Under the pieces are notes generated by a model. That model was not told the DNA's origin. It ran no database searches and saw nothing but the letters and a program-made list of their open reading frames with translations. Of a DNA stretch of 7,221 bases, positions 1 through 6,053 are shown piece by piece. The DNA lies in the NCBI GenBank assembly GCA_031273775.1, contig JAISRF010000104.1, positions 1 to 7,221 on the forward strand, written 5' to 3'. The stretch's first letter is position 1, and every line of letters starts with the position of its first letter. The stretch comes from Oscillospiraceae bacterium. Lineage in GTDB: Bacteria > Bacillota > Clostridia > Oscillospirales > Acutalibacteraceae. The position numbers were made by a program, and so were the translations under genes.

Positions 1-2
1 TC

Positions 3-2096
3 ACCACCAATAACCGCAGTATCAACAAGAGTGATTTTGAAAAGCGAATCCTGATGCCGCTTACCGGCGACCAGCTGGACGAGTTCCGCAGGGAATACAA
101 CCAGATGCTCCTGGATAAAATCGCAGGCGGCAATGGCATTATCCAAGAGAAATATATCACCGTCAGCGTGGTTAAAAAGGATATTGAGGAAGCCCGCGCC
201 TACTTTTCCCGTATCGGCGGCGACCTCATTGCGCATTTCAACCGTTTGGGTTCCGTCTGTGTGGAGCTTGACGCGAACGACCGCCTGCGGATTTTTCACG
301 ACTTTTTCAGGGCGGGGCATGAAACCGAATACCGCTTTGATTTTGAAAAGGACAGTCAGGCTTATAAAGACTGCTTTATCCCCGCCGCGATGGAGTTCGG
401 CAAGGATTATTACAAAATCGCCGGGGGTTCCGGTGACGGCGGCAAATTCGGGCGTGTGCTGTTCCTCAAGGATTACGCTTCTTTCATCAAGGACAGCATG
501 GTGTCAGAGCTGTGCGACCTCAACCGCAACATGATGTTCAGCGTGGATATTATCCCGGTGCCGACCGATGAAGCGGTCAGGGAGATTGAAAACCGCTTGC
601 TCGGTGTGGAAACCAACATTGCAAACTTCACCCGCAAGCAGAGTGAGCGCAACAATTTTACGGCAAGTATTCCCTATGATATGGAGAAGCAGCGGGAGGA
701 AACCCGCGAATTTCTGGACGACCTTACCGCCCGCGACCAGCGCATGATGTTCGCGACGGTCACGCTCACCCATATCGCCGACAGCATGGAGCAGCTTGAC
801 AGCGACACGGAAACCATTCTCACCACCGCCCGGAAGCACCTCTGCCAGTTCGCCGTGCTGAAATATCAGCAGATGGACGGCCTGAACACGGTGCTTCCCT
901 ATGGAATCCGCAAGATTAACGCCCTGCGGACTTTAACAACCGAAAGCCTTGCCGTCCTCATTCCGTTCCGGGCGCAGGAAATCAATCACAGCGGCGGCGT
1001 GTATCAGGGCGTGAATGTCATCAGCAAAAACCCGATATTCGTCAACCGAAAGAACCTTTTGAATGGCAACGGGTTTATTTTCGGTGTGCCGGGTTCCGGT
1101 AAATCCATGGCCGCCAAGCGGGAGGAAGTCAGCATTTTGCTGGCAGACCCTAACGCCGATGTCATTCTGATTGACCCCGAACGCGAGTATACCCCGCTGG
1201 TCAATGCTTTCGGCGGCGAAATCATCCGCATATCCGCGTCCAGCGGCAATCACATCAACGCGATGGACATGAACGCCGAATACGGCGACGGCGCAAACCC
1301 CGTAACCTTCAAATCCGAGTTTGTGCTTTCCCTTTGCGAACAGCTTATCGGCAAGGACAGCCTTGGAGCGAAACAGAAATCCCTTATTGACCGCTGTACC
1401 ACCAGCGTGTTCATGGATTATATCAGCGGCGGTTATGCGGGGCAAGCCCCGACCTTGCGGGAGTTCCGTCAGGAACTGTTGAAGCAGGCCGAGCCGGAAG
1501 CGAAGGAAATCGCTCTTGCCATTGAGCTTTTCACCAACGGCAACCTGAATACCTTTGCCAAGCCCACCAACGTGAATGTCAACAGCCGCCTGATTTGCTA
1601 CGATATTTTGGATTTGGGCAAGCAGTTACAGTCAATCGGGATGCTGGTGGTGTTGGATAACATCCTCAACCGCATCACGGCGAACCGCTCAAAAGGCAGG
1701 AACACCTATATTTTTATTGATGAGATTTATCTGCTTTTTCAACACGAATACAGTGCGAACTTCCTGTTTACCCTTTGGAAGCGTGTGCGCAAATACGGCG
1801 CATTCTGTACCGGAATTACGCAGAATGTCGATGATATGCTCCAAAGTCACACCGCCCGGACAATGCTTGCCAACAGCGAGTTTATCGTCATGCTCAATCA
1901 GGCGTCCACCGACCGCATTGAGCTTGCCAAGCTGCTGAACATCAGCGACTTGCAAATGAGCTATATCACCAATGTGGACGCCGGATGCGGGCTGATTAAG
2001 GTCGGGTCGGCACTTGTGCCTTTTCAGGATAAAATGAACCGTCAGTCCCGGCTCTACCGTTTAATGAGTACGAAGGCAGGGGAGTTTAAGGATTAA
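3..2096 (+). CDS. VirB4/TraE-family conjugative transfer ATPase (5'-partial)
   Basis: This is the motor ATPase of a type IV secretion (conjugation) apparatus, acting at the inner face of the membrane to power assembly and DNA transfer. The frame is already open at base 3, and the codons before the ATG at 54 (TTNNRSINKSDFEKRIL) look like family sequence. The ATG at 54 is therefore probably internal, and 697 residues of a protein that is usually about 780-830 long are visible. Counting from the ATG at 54, Walker A is GVPGSGKS (residues 344-351, bases 1083-1106) and Walker B is YIFIDEI with Asp-Glu at 556-557 (bases 1719-1724). A conserved ITQNVDD segment follows. Stretches such as KDSMVSELCDLNRNMM and FQHEYSANFLFTLWKRVRKYG are typical of the CTn/Tn1549-type ICE VirB4 of Firmicutes. 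The frame is intact to its stop. The next gene, the CD1108-like protein, is the usual neighbour in such modules, which supports the call. Confidence 0.95.
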   Translation, partial: TTNNRSINKSDFEKRILMPLTGDQLDEFRREYNQMLLDKIAGGNGIIQEKYITVSVVKKDIEEARAYFSRIGGDLIAHFNRLGSVCVELDANDRLRIFHDFFRAGHETEYRFDFEKDSQAYKDCFIPAAMEFGKDYYKIAGGSGDGGKFGRVLFLKDYASFIKDSMVSELCDLNRNMMFSVDIIPVPTDEAVREIENRLLGVETNIANFTRKQSERNNFTASIPYDMEKQREETREFLDDLTARDQRMMFATVTLTHIADSMEQLDSDTETILTTARKHLCQFAVLKYQQMDGLNTVLPYGIRKINALRTLTTESLAVLIPFRAQEINHSGGVYQGVNVISKNPIFVNRKNLLNGNGFIFGVPGSGKSMAAKREEVSILLADPNADVILIDPEREYTPLVNAFGGEIIRISASSGNHINAMDMNAEYGDGANPVTFKSEFVLSLCEQLIGKDSLGAKQKSLIDRCTTSVFMDYISGGYAGQAPTLREFRQELLKQAEPEAKEIALAIELFTNGNLNTFAKPTNVNVNSRLICYDILDLGKQLQSIGMLVVLDNILNRITANRSKGRNTYIFIDEIYLLFQHEYSANFLFTLWKRVRKYGAFCTGITQNVDDMLQSHTARTMLANSEFIVMLNQASTDRIELAKLLNISDLQMSYITNVDAGCGLIKVGSALVPFQDKMNRQSRLYRLMSTKAGEFKD

Positions 2097-2107
2097 TCGC
2101 AGCGTAG

Positions 2108-2145
2108 CGGGTAGAGCGTATAACAACGCTCTACCCGTTATTCTT
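2108..2145 (+). terminator. Strong intergenic hairpin, terminator-like
   Basis: A perfect 12-bp stem (CGGGTAGAGCGT at 2108-2119 with ACGCTCTACCCG at 2126-2137) closes a 6-base loop, ATAACA. It starts 11 bases after the VirB4-like stop codon and is followed by TTATTCTT, a weak U-rich run. It could terminate or attenuate transcription between the ATPase gene and the next gene. Because the U-run is interrupted, partial read-through or a role in mRNA processing or stability is equally possible. Confidence 0.55.
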
Positions 2146-2183
2146 AATCAAAAATTTGTCAAAAAGGAAAGGCAGATCAACTC

Positions 2184-3566
2184 ATGTCAAAAGAAATTAA
2201 GACCCGCACGGTTATCAAGGACATCAAATTCCTTGACAAAGCAGCCAGCGGTACGGCGCACGCTAAAAACGCTTTTATTAAATCAAAGGAAGCCGCCGAA
2301 TGTACTCAGCAAGTCGCTCACGACAATGCCGAAAATTACGCCATCGACAAAATGGAGGGCGGAGCAAAATCGGCGGCGCAGGAGACCGCTGACCGTTTCC
2401 ATCACCCGCAGAAAAAAGCGGCGGATAATGTTAATAAGGCAAAGGAACAGTTTCAGAAAATCCGTCAGCAAACGCCCAAGGCGCGGAAAGAAGCAGCTGA
2501 AAAGGCCAAGCAGACGGCACAGCGGGCAAAGGAAACCGCCGACAAGCTGGGTGAATCCGCCGAAAAAGCCCAAAAGATGGCTCAGGAAGCAAAAAAGGCG
2601 GTCACGGATGCACGGCGCGTTTCCCAGCAGACCCGGCAGGCCGGGCGGCAGACCGTTCAGGCGGCAAAGCAGAGCGGACGCGGGGTTCGGAGCGTTTCCC
2701 GAACTACCAAAGCTACAGGCAAAGGTACGATTAAGACCGTTAAAAAATCAGTCAAGACCGCCGAACGGACGGCAAAAACCGCAGTCAAGACGACACAAAA
2801 AACCGCCAAAGCTGCACAGCAATCCGCAAAGGCGGCCGCGAAAGCGGCAAAGGCGGCGGCACAGACATCCAAAGCGGCGGCGAAAGCCGCAGCACAGTCG
2901 GCAAAGGTTGCGACCAAAGCCGTAATTGCCACGGTCAAAGCGTCGGTTGCCGCTATCAAGGGGCTTGTATCCATCATTGCCGCCGGAGGCTGGATTGCCG
3001 TAGTGATTATTATTTTGATATGCGTGATCGCCTTAATTATGAGTTCTGTTTTCGGCGTATTTTTCAGCGGCGAAGACAACGGAACCGGGCAGTCAATGCA
3101 ATCCATCATGCGGGTGCTTAATGCAGAAATAAACGAAACCGTTGAGCGGATTAAAAGTGAAAACGCCTATGACGAACTGGATACGACCGCCGTATCCGTC
3201 CGCTGGAACGAGGTGCTTGCGGTTTATGCCGTCAGGGTCAACACCGACCCGAACAATCCCACCGAGGTCGTCACGCTGGACGATAAAAAAGTGGAAAAGC
3301 TCCGGGGCGTCTTGAACGACATGGTCAGCCTGTCTCACTCGCTGACAACGGAAACGCGTGAACAAATAGTGGCGGTCATCAACCCTGACGGCACCGTCAC
3401 TGAAACCATGGAAACGGTGGCGGTTACACGCTTGGTTTTCACTCTGACCCAAAAGAGTGCGGATGAAATGGCGGTGCGGTATGGATTCAGCCAGACGCAG
3501 TTTGACCAAATGCATGAACTTTTGCGCCCTGAATACGCGGAGCTGTGGGTGCAGATTTTGGGTTAA
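2184..3566 (+). CDS. CD1108-like ICE membrane protein lacking its C-terminal hydrolase domain
   Basis: This is a component of a Firmicutes conjugation module and resembles the CD1108-family mobile element proteins. Residues 1-265 are a very Lys/Ala/Gln/Thr-rich cytoplasmic region, probably helical, with near-repeats of KAAAKAA, TAKAAQQSAK and QSAKVATK types. Residues about 268-294 form one transmembrane helix (GGWIAVVIIILICVIAL then MSSVFGVFF). Residues 295-460 are extracytoplasmic and include WNEVLAVYAVRVNTDPNNP and the ADEMAVRYGFSQTQFDQMHELL segment, which normally precedes a CHAP or NlpC/P60-type peptidoglycan hydrolase. Here the protein ends at ELWVQILG just where that domain would begin, so the usual 600-700-residue length is not reached. 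The start ATG is preceded by GGAAAGG (2166-2172), 11 bases upstream. A recombinase-bearing unit with inverted ends starts 61 bases after the stop, so the gene was probably cut by an insertion or rearrangement. The truncated product may still make the membrane contact but cannot cleave the wall. Confidence 0.85.
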   Translation: MSKEIKTRTVIKDIKFLDKAASGTAHAKNAFIKSKEAAECTQQVAHDNAENYAIDKMEGGAKSAAQETADRFHHPQKKAADNVNKAKEQFQKIRQQTPKARKEAAEKAKQTAQRAKETADKLGESAEKAQKMAQEAKKAVTDARRVSQQTRQAGRQTVQAAKQSGRGVRSVSRTTKATGKGTIKTVKKSVKTAERTAKTAVKTTQKTAKAAQQSAKAAAKAAKAAAQTSKAAAKAAAQSAKVATKAVIATVKASVAAIKGLVSIIAAGGWIAVVIIILICVIALIMSSVFGVFFSGEDNGTGQSMQSIMRVLNAEINETVERIKSENAYDELDTTAVSVRWNEVLAVYAVRVNTDPNNPTEVVTLDDKKVEKLRGVLNDMVSLSHSLTTETREQIVAVINPDGTVTETMETVAVTRLVFTLTQKSADEMAVRYGFSQTQFDQMHELLRPEYAELWVQILG

Positions 3567-3585
3567 CACAGCAGGCATTTTGGCT

Positions 3586-3615
3586 AAAAAAACAAAAAGG
3601 ATGGCTAAAACCATC
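3586..3615 (-). terminator. Possible minus-strand terminator beyond the recombinase
   Basis: Read on the minus strand, GATGG pairs with CCATC across a 6-base loop (3600-3615) and is followed by C and then a long T-rich run, TTTTTGTTTTTTT (3586-3598). The stem is only 5 bp, so it is weak, but the T-run is good. It could stop recombinase transcripts, or transcripts from the inverted promoter, before they run antisense into the CD1108-like gene. Confidence 0.35.
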
Positions 3616-3627
3616 TGTGCATTCGCA

Positions 3628-3656
3628 TGTGCCATAAAGTTTATACCTTTACGGCA
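3628..3656 (+). repeat. Left 29-bp inverted repeat with recombinase core site
   Basis: This is an exact reverse complement of 5130-5158. Its core is arm GCCATAAAG (3631-3639), spacer TTTATAC (3640-3646) and arm CTTTACGGC (3647-3655). The arms are inverted copies of each other at 8 of 9 positions. A 9-7-9 layout is typical of tyrosine recombinase crossover sites, with strand exchange at the edges of the 7-bp spacer. Confidence 0.85.
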
Positions 3657-3709
3657 ATAAAACCGCGCGCACACCCGTAAAAGTTCTAAAACGCCTGCGG
3701 CTACCGCGT

Positions 3710-4885
3710 TTATCCGGTTGAATGGAGTGAATCCGGCGCAGATTTTGACTGGGAATCTGACTGCGAATAGCATTGCACCGACATCTTTTCCATACAACTG
3801 CGTTTAATTGCAAAAGAGGAATGGACATAACGGCCCAATGTAATGCTTACACTGCTGTGCCCTGCGATTTCACTCAGAGCTTTCAGTTCAAAGCCCGCCT
3901 CGGCACAGGAGCTAATAAAACTGTGACGTAATGTGTGAAAATTTGTGTCCGCAAGCCCAGCTTCTTTCAAAACACCCTTGAACCGCTTCTGCACGGTACG
4001 CGGTTCCGCGTATTTTTTGCTGTTTCCGGTTAACACAAAAGCGTTTGGATTGGCTTCCATCTTTTTCAGCACGGCGGCCAGAGCTGACGGCAAAGGGATT
4101 GCCCTCATGCCGTTTGCGCTTTTGGGAGAAGTGATGATGATCTTCGTCTTGGCGGCATCACCGGGCGATAAGTTTTTCACGCGCTGCATGGTTTCCTTGA
4201 TGGTAAGCGTCATTTCGCCCAAGTCGATGGAATGCCAGCGCAAGGCGCACAGTTCCCCGACCCTGATACCGGTGAGCAGGCTTAGCAGGATGCCGAGCTT
4301 GGTCAAATCCGTATCCGCAGATAAAAAGGCAACCAGCCTGTCGCGCTCATCCCGGCTGAATATCCGCGATTCTTTCCTGTCTTTCCTGATTTTAATGTGT
4401 TCCAAATTAACCGCACAGCCAGCGTATTGGAACACGCTTTTCAGCATGACTAATATATCCTGCGCGGTTTTGGGTGACAGCCCGCCCTTGCCGTCAGCCC
4501 TGCCGGAGACGAGCAAATTCCCAATGAAACTTTCAATTAACTCGCTGCTCATTTTATCCACCGGATACTTGCCGAGCCGTGGCAGGATGTGCGTCTGAAT
4601 CAGCCCGTGATATCGCATCAGCGTGGATTCCTTGACGCGCATGGCAGCATTTTCCATCCATCTGGACAGCACATCGGAAAACAGCCGCCCGGCCTTTGCG
4701 GGGGCCGGTTTCTGTCCCCGTAATCCCGATTCAAAAGCCTTGACTTTCTCTTTAACCTCTTTGTACGACCTTCCATACAAAAACTTGTACCGCGCCTTCC
4801 CGTTTGCGCCGTATTCCTGTATTACACGGCCTTCCCAGCGCCCGTCGCTGACACGCCGCCATATATTTTCACCTTTTCTTGCCAT
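3710..4885 (-). CDS. Tyrosine recombinase / site-specific integrase
   Basis: This 391-residue phage/Tn916-type integrase cuts and rejoins DNA at paired core sites through a covalent phosphotyrosine intermediate. An open frame extends to 5020, but the start was set at MARKGEN (4885) because a GGGGGTGA ribosome binding site precedes it and the family normally begins there. Residues 1-50 (MARKGENIWRRVSDGRWEGR...) form the small N-terminal arm-binding domain. Residues about 67-155 form the SAM-like core-binding domain. The catalytic domain follows with every expected residue: Arg208 (TGIRVGEL), Lys255 (TSPKS), His317 and Arg320 (FHTLRHSF), His343 (AGHSS) and Tyr353 (GRYVHS). It therefore looks active. 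The tail after Tyr353 is rich in Ser and Gln (SQSDSQSKS) because it overlaps a direct-repeat pair in the DNA. The gene sits alone between inverted core sites, with no excisionase gene visible. The likely role is inversion of its own segment; integration or excision of a larger element is the alternative. Confidence 0.93.
   Translation of the reverse strand: MARKGENIWRRVSDGRWEGRVIQEYGANGKARYKFLYGRSYKEVKEKVKAFESGLRGQKPAPAKAGRLFSDVLSRWMENAAMRVKESTLMRYHGLIQTHILPRLGKYPVDKMSSELIESFIGNLLVSGRADGKGGLSPKTAQDILVMLKSVFQYAGCAVNLEHIKIRKDRKESRIFSRDERDRLVAFLSADTDLTKLGILLSLLTGIRVGELCALRWHSIDLGEMTLTIKETMQRVKNLSPGDAAKTKIIITSPKSANGMRAIPLPSALAAVLKKMEANPNAFVLTGNSKKYAEPRTVQKRFKGVLKEAGLADTNFHTLRHSFISSCAEAGFELKALSEIAGHSSVSITLGRYVHSSFAIKRSCMEKMSVQCYSQSDSQSKSAPDSLHSTG
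3741..3768 (+). repeat. Direct-repeat pair, candidate arm-type integrase sites (left)
   Basis: Two tandem copies of TGACTGSGAAT lie at 3746-3756 and 3758-3768, 12 bp apart, within the 3' end of the recombinase gene. The first copy with its upstream flank, GATTTTGACTGGGAAT (3741-3756), matches 4922-4937 at 15 of 16 positions. Repeats outside the core that bind the integrase N-terminal domain are known for lambda Int and for Tn916 Int (DR2). The assignment here rests on number, spacing and position only. Confidence 0.6.
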
Positions 4886-4908
4886 TGCTTTCACCCCCTG
4901 TAACCTCT

Positions 4909-4937
4909 GATTTTTGACTGCGATTTTGACTGCGAAT
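4909..4937 (+). repeat. Direct-repeat pair, candidate arm-type integrase sites (right)
   Basis: Two tandem copies lie at 4915-4925 (TGACTGCGATT) and 4927-4937 (TGACTGCGAAT), again with a 12-bp period and in the same orientation as the pair at 3746-3768. They start 30 bases upstream of the recombinase start codon. Integrase bound here could bridge to the core sites and might also repress its own gene. Both roles are inferred. Confidence 0.6.
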
Positions 4938-4985
4938 TGACCGGGCGTACGGCAAATTCCGCGCCGAAAGTTCAGCTTGTTAATT

Positions 4986-5014
4986 ATGAATCGCAAAAAA
5001 CCACAACGATTCAT
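4986..5014. promoter_or_regulatory. 8-bp dyad upstream of the recombinase, operator-like
   Basis: ATGAATCG (4986-4993) and CGATTCAT (5007-5014) are perfect inverted copies separated by 13 bases, 101 bp upstream of the recombinase start. The dyad lies between the recombinase gene and the divergent outward promoter, a natural place for an operator or accessory-factor site. The A-rich loop gives no terminator tail. The binding protein is unknown. Confidence 0.4.
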
Positions 5015-5065
5015 CGACAAAAACTAACAAAATTACCCAAAATGCAATTATTCTTGCAAATACAC

Positions 5066-5094
5066 TTGACAACGGCACGCGGATTTGATAATAT
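5066..5094 (+). promoter_or_regulatory. Near-consensus sigma-A promoter pointing out of the invertible segment
   Basis: A perfect -35 TTGACA (5066-5071), a 17-bp spacer and a -10 TAATAT (5089-5094) predict transcription starting near 5101, about 30 bp before the right core site. Transcription would cross that site and continue toward the genes from 5344 onward. Flipping the segment would redirect it leftward. This placement is the classic layout of an invertible promoter. Confidence 0.75.
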
Positions 5095-5129
5095 TTTTGT
5101 ATCACTTGGAAAGATATGCCTGTTTTTCC

Positions 5130-5158
5130 TGCCGTAAAGGTATAAACTTTATGGCACA
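5130..5158 (-). repeat. Right 29-bp inverted repeat with recombinase core site
   Basis: This is an exact reverse complement of 3628-3656. The core reads GCCGTAAAG (5131-5139), spacer GTATAAA (5140-5146) and CTTTATGGC (5147-5155). The spacer is not self-complementary, so the site has a direction, and that direction is opposite to the left copy. The site also contains GTAAAGG followed by an ATG (5151), so it could carry a translation start. In RNA it can fold into a 9-bp hairpin. Confidence 0.85.
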
Positions 5159-5249
5159 AAATAAGGCGGGATATACGGAACAATCGCTCTTTTTAAGGAT
5201 GTCCGGCTTTTGGTCAATAATTCCTGATTACAATGCGAACGTCAATTTG

Positions 5250-5280
5250 TTGACAAGTATTATATCGGAATCCGTATAAA
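5250..5280 (+). promoter_or_regulatory. Second, weaker rightward promoter candidate
   Basis: TTGACA (5250-5255) is followed 19 bp later by TATAAA (5275-5280). Both hexamers are good, but the spacing is 2 bp longer than optimal. If active, it would give the DUF4367-type gene transcription that does not depend on the orientation of the switch. Confidence 0.35.
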
Positions 5281-5340
5281 AAGGGCTTTGAAAGTGATAG
5301 GAAGAAACTCGCAGGGTGGTTTGCGCGGAAAGGGTGTTAA
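5254..5340 (+). pseudogene. Possible 3' remnant of an ECF sigma factor gene
   Basis: A short open frame ends with FESDRKKLAGWFARKGC and stops at 5338-5340, three bases before the ATG of the DUF4367-type gene. The RKKLAGWF stretch resembles the last helix of ECF sigma factors, and DUF4367 proteins commonly lie directly after such genes. The frame is closed by a TGA at 5251, and nothing upstream resembles a sigma factor. It could be a leftover tail or simple coincidence. Confidence 0.22.
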
Positions 5341-5343
5341 TGT

Positions 5344-6036
5344 ATGCGCAAAGAGCCATTTACAGAAAACGAACTCCGGTGCGCGTTCACTGAATACGGC
5401 AAAATGCTGGCTGATTCCCTGTCAGCGAATGAAGAACTGGCAGGGCAACATAGATTCTCGACGGAATTTGAATGTAAAATGCAGGGGTTGTTTAATTGTC
5501 CTGAGAAGAAAAAGTCCATTGTTTTTGGGAAAACTGCCCTCAGAAGGGCCGCCGCTTGTGTGGGCATTATACTGATCGGAGCATCAGCGCTGACATTCAG
5601 TGTGAAAGCTGTACGCACGGCGGTGGCAGGATTTTTCGTTGAGACTTACGAAAAATTAAGCCTCATCGTTCATATCAAAGACGATGAAGTGAATGAGCCG
5701 GAAAAACTTAAACAGCGTTACGAACCATCCTATTGGCCTGATGGATATGCTCGGAAAAGTGAAGAAAAAAATAAGAATCGGTATCAAGTTACCTATTCAA
5801 ATGATATTGATTCAATTGTTTTCACACAAAGAGCAACTAACGGCACTGCCATTGATACTGAAAGCACCCCGCATGAGTGGCTTGAGGTCAACGGCCTTCA
5901 AGGCATTTACTACGAATCCAGAGGTGTAACCTACATTGTTTGGGAAGACGCTATCTATCGGTTTGAAATATTTGGCCCAATCAATAAGGACGAACTGCTA
6001 AAGATGGCCGAATCTTTGGAACTGTCGGATAAATAA
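5344..6036 (+). CDS. DUF4367-type single-pass membrane protein, anti-sigma-like
   Basis: This 230-residue protein has the layout of the DUF4367 proteins that accompany ECF sigma factors in Clostridia. Residues 1-65 are a cytoplasmic segment containing RFSTEFECKMQGLF, a motif of the kind found at the N terminus of these anti-sigma-like partners. A transmembrane helix spans about 69-87 (AAACVGIILIGASALTF). Residues about 120-226 are an extracytoplasmic domain ending HEWLEVNGLQGIYYE, VTYIVWEDAIYRFEIFG and KDELLKMAESLE, which is characteristic of DUF4367. The start is supported by GGAAAGGGTG about 8 bases upstream; an ATG at 5340 is out of frame. No intact sigma factor lies upstream in this window, so the protein is either an orphan or its partner is elsewhere. 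It is the first gene downstream of the outward promoter and runs in the same direction as the next two genes, so it may be controlled by the switch. A direct anti-sigma role is inference. Confidence 0.75.
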   Translation: MRKEPFTENELRCAFTEYGKMLADSLSANEELAGQHRFSTEFECKMQGLFNCPEKKKSIVFGKTALRRAAACVGIILIGASALTFSVKAVRTAVAGFFVETYEKLSLIVHIKDDEVNEPEKLKQRYEPSYWPDGYARKSEEKNKNRYQVTYSNDIDSIVFTQRATNGTAIDTESTPHEWLEVNGLQGIYYESRGVTYIVWEDAIYRFEIFGPINKDELLKMAESLELSDK

Positions 6037-6053
6037 AAAAAGGCGGTAAAATC

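Larger units (their letters stand above)
3628..5158. mobile_element. Putative invertible segment (self-contained recombinase and promoter switch)
   Basis: Perfect 29-bp inverted repeats at 3628-3656 and 5130-5158 bound a unit of about 1.5 kb. It contains one tyrosine recombinase gene on the minus strand, two pairs of direct repeats that look like arm-type sites, a dyad at 4986-5014 and an outward promoter at 5066-5094. The two recombination cores inside the repeats are oppositely oriented, so exchange between them would flip the interior. No obvious direct target duplication flanks the repeats, which argues against a classical insertion sequence. The alternative is a solo-integrase mobile element that uses its own core sites. 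Inversion itself is inferred. Confidence 0.6.
4886..5343. other. 458-bp intergenic control region
   Basis: No convincing gene lies between the recombinase start and the DUF4367-type gene. In order, the region holds the recombinase ribosome binding site, the right arm-type repeat pair, an 8-bp dyad (4986-5014), a near-consensus rightward promoter (5066-5094), the right core site (5130-5158), a 42-codon frame starting inside that site (5151-5279), a weaker promoter candidate (5250-5280) and the ribosome binding site of the next gene. The part left of 5130 is AT-rich. Confidence 0.7.

Noticed and set aside
2233..2925. 230-residue Arg/Pro/Lys-rich plus-strand frame
   Set aside because: It is a shifted reading of the low-complexity Lys/Ala-rich region of the CD1108-like gene.
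2800..2930. Short repeated DNA units that might be a CRISPR or tandem array
   Set aside because: The repetition comes from codons for Lys/Ala/Gln runs. There are no unique spacers and no constant unit length.
3093..3797. 234-residue minus-strand frame antisense to the CD1108-like gene
   Set aside because: It overlaps the well-supported plus-strand gene and the recombinase 3' end and has no recognisable domain. Only its start inside the left repeat is noted, as a finding about leader peptides.
3945..4598. 217-residue plus-strand frame
   Set aside because: It is the complement of the recombinase catalytic domain, whose motifs are complete on the minus strand.
4886..5020. Recombinase start at 5020, giving 436 residues
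   Set aside because: The extra 45 residues overlap the direct repeats and the dyad and lack family features. MARKGEN at 4885 has a good ribosome binding site.
3628..5158. Insertion sequence with terminal inverted repeats
   Set aside because: The enzyme is a tyrosine recombinase with intact catalytic residues, not a DDE or HUH transposase, and no flanking target duplication is visible.
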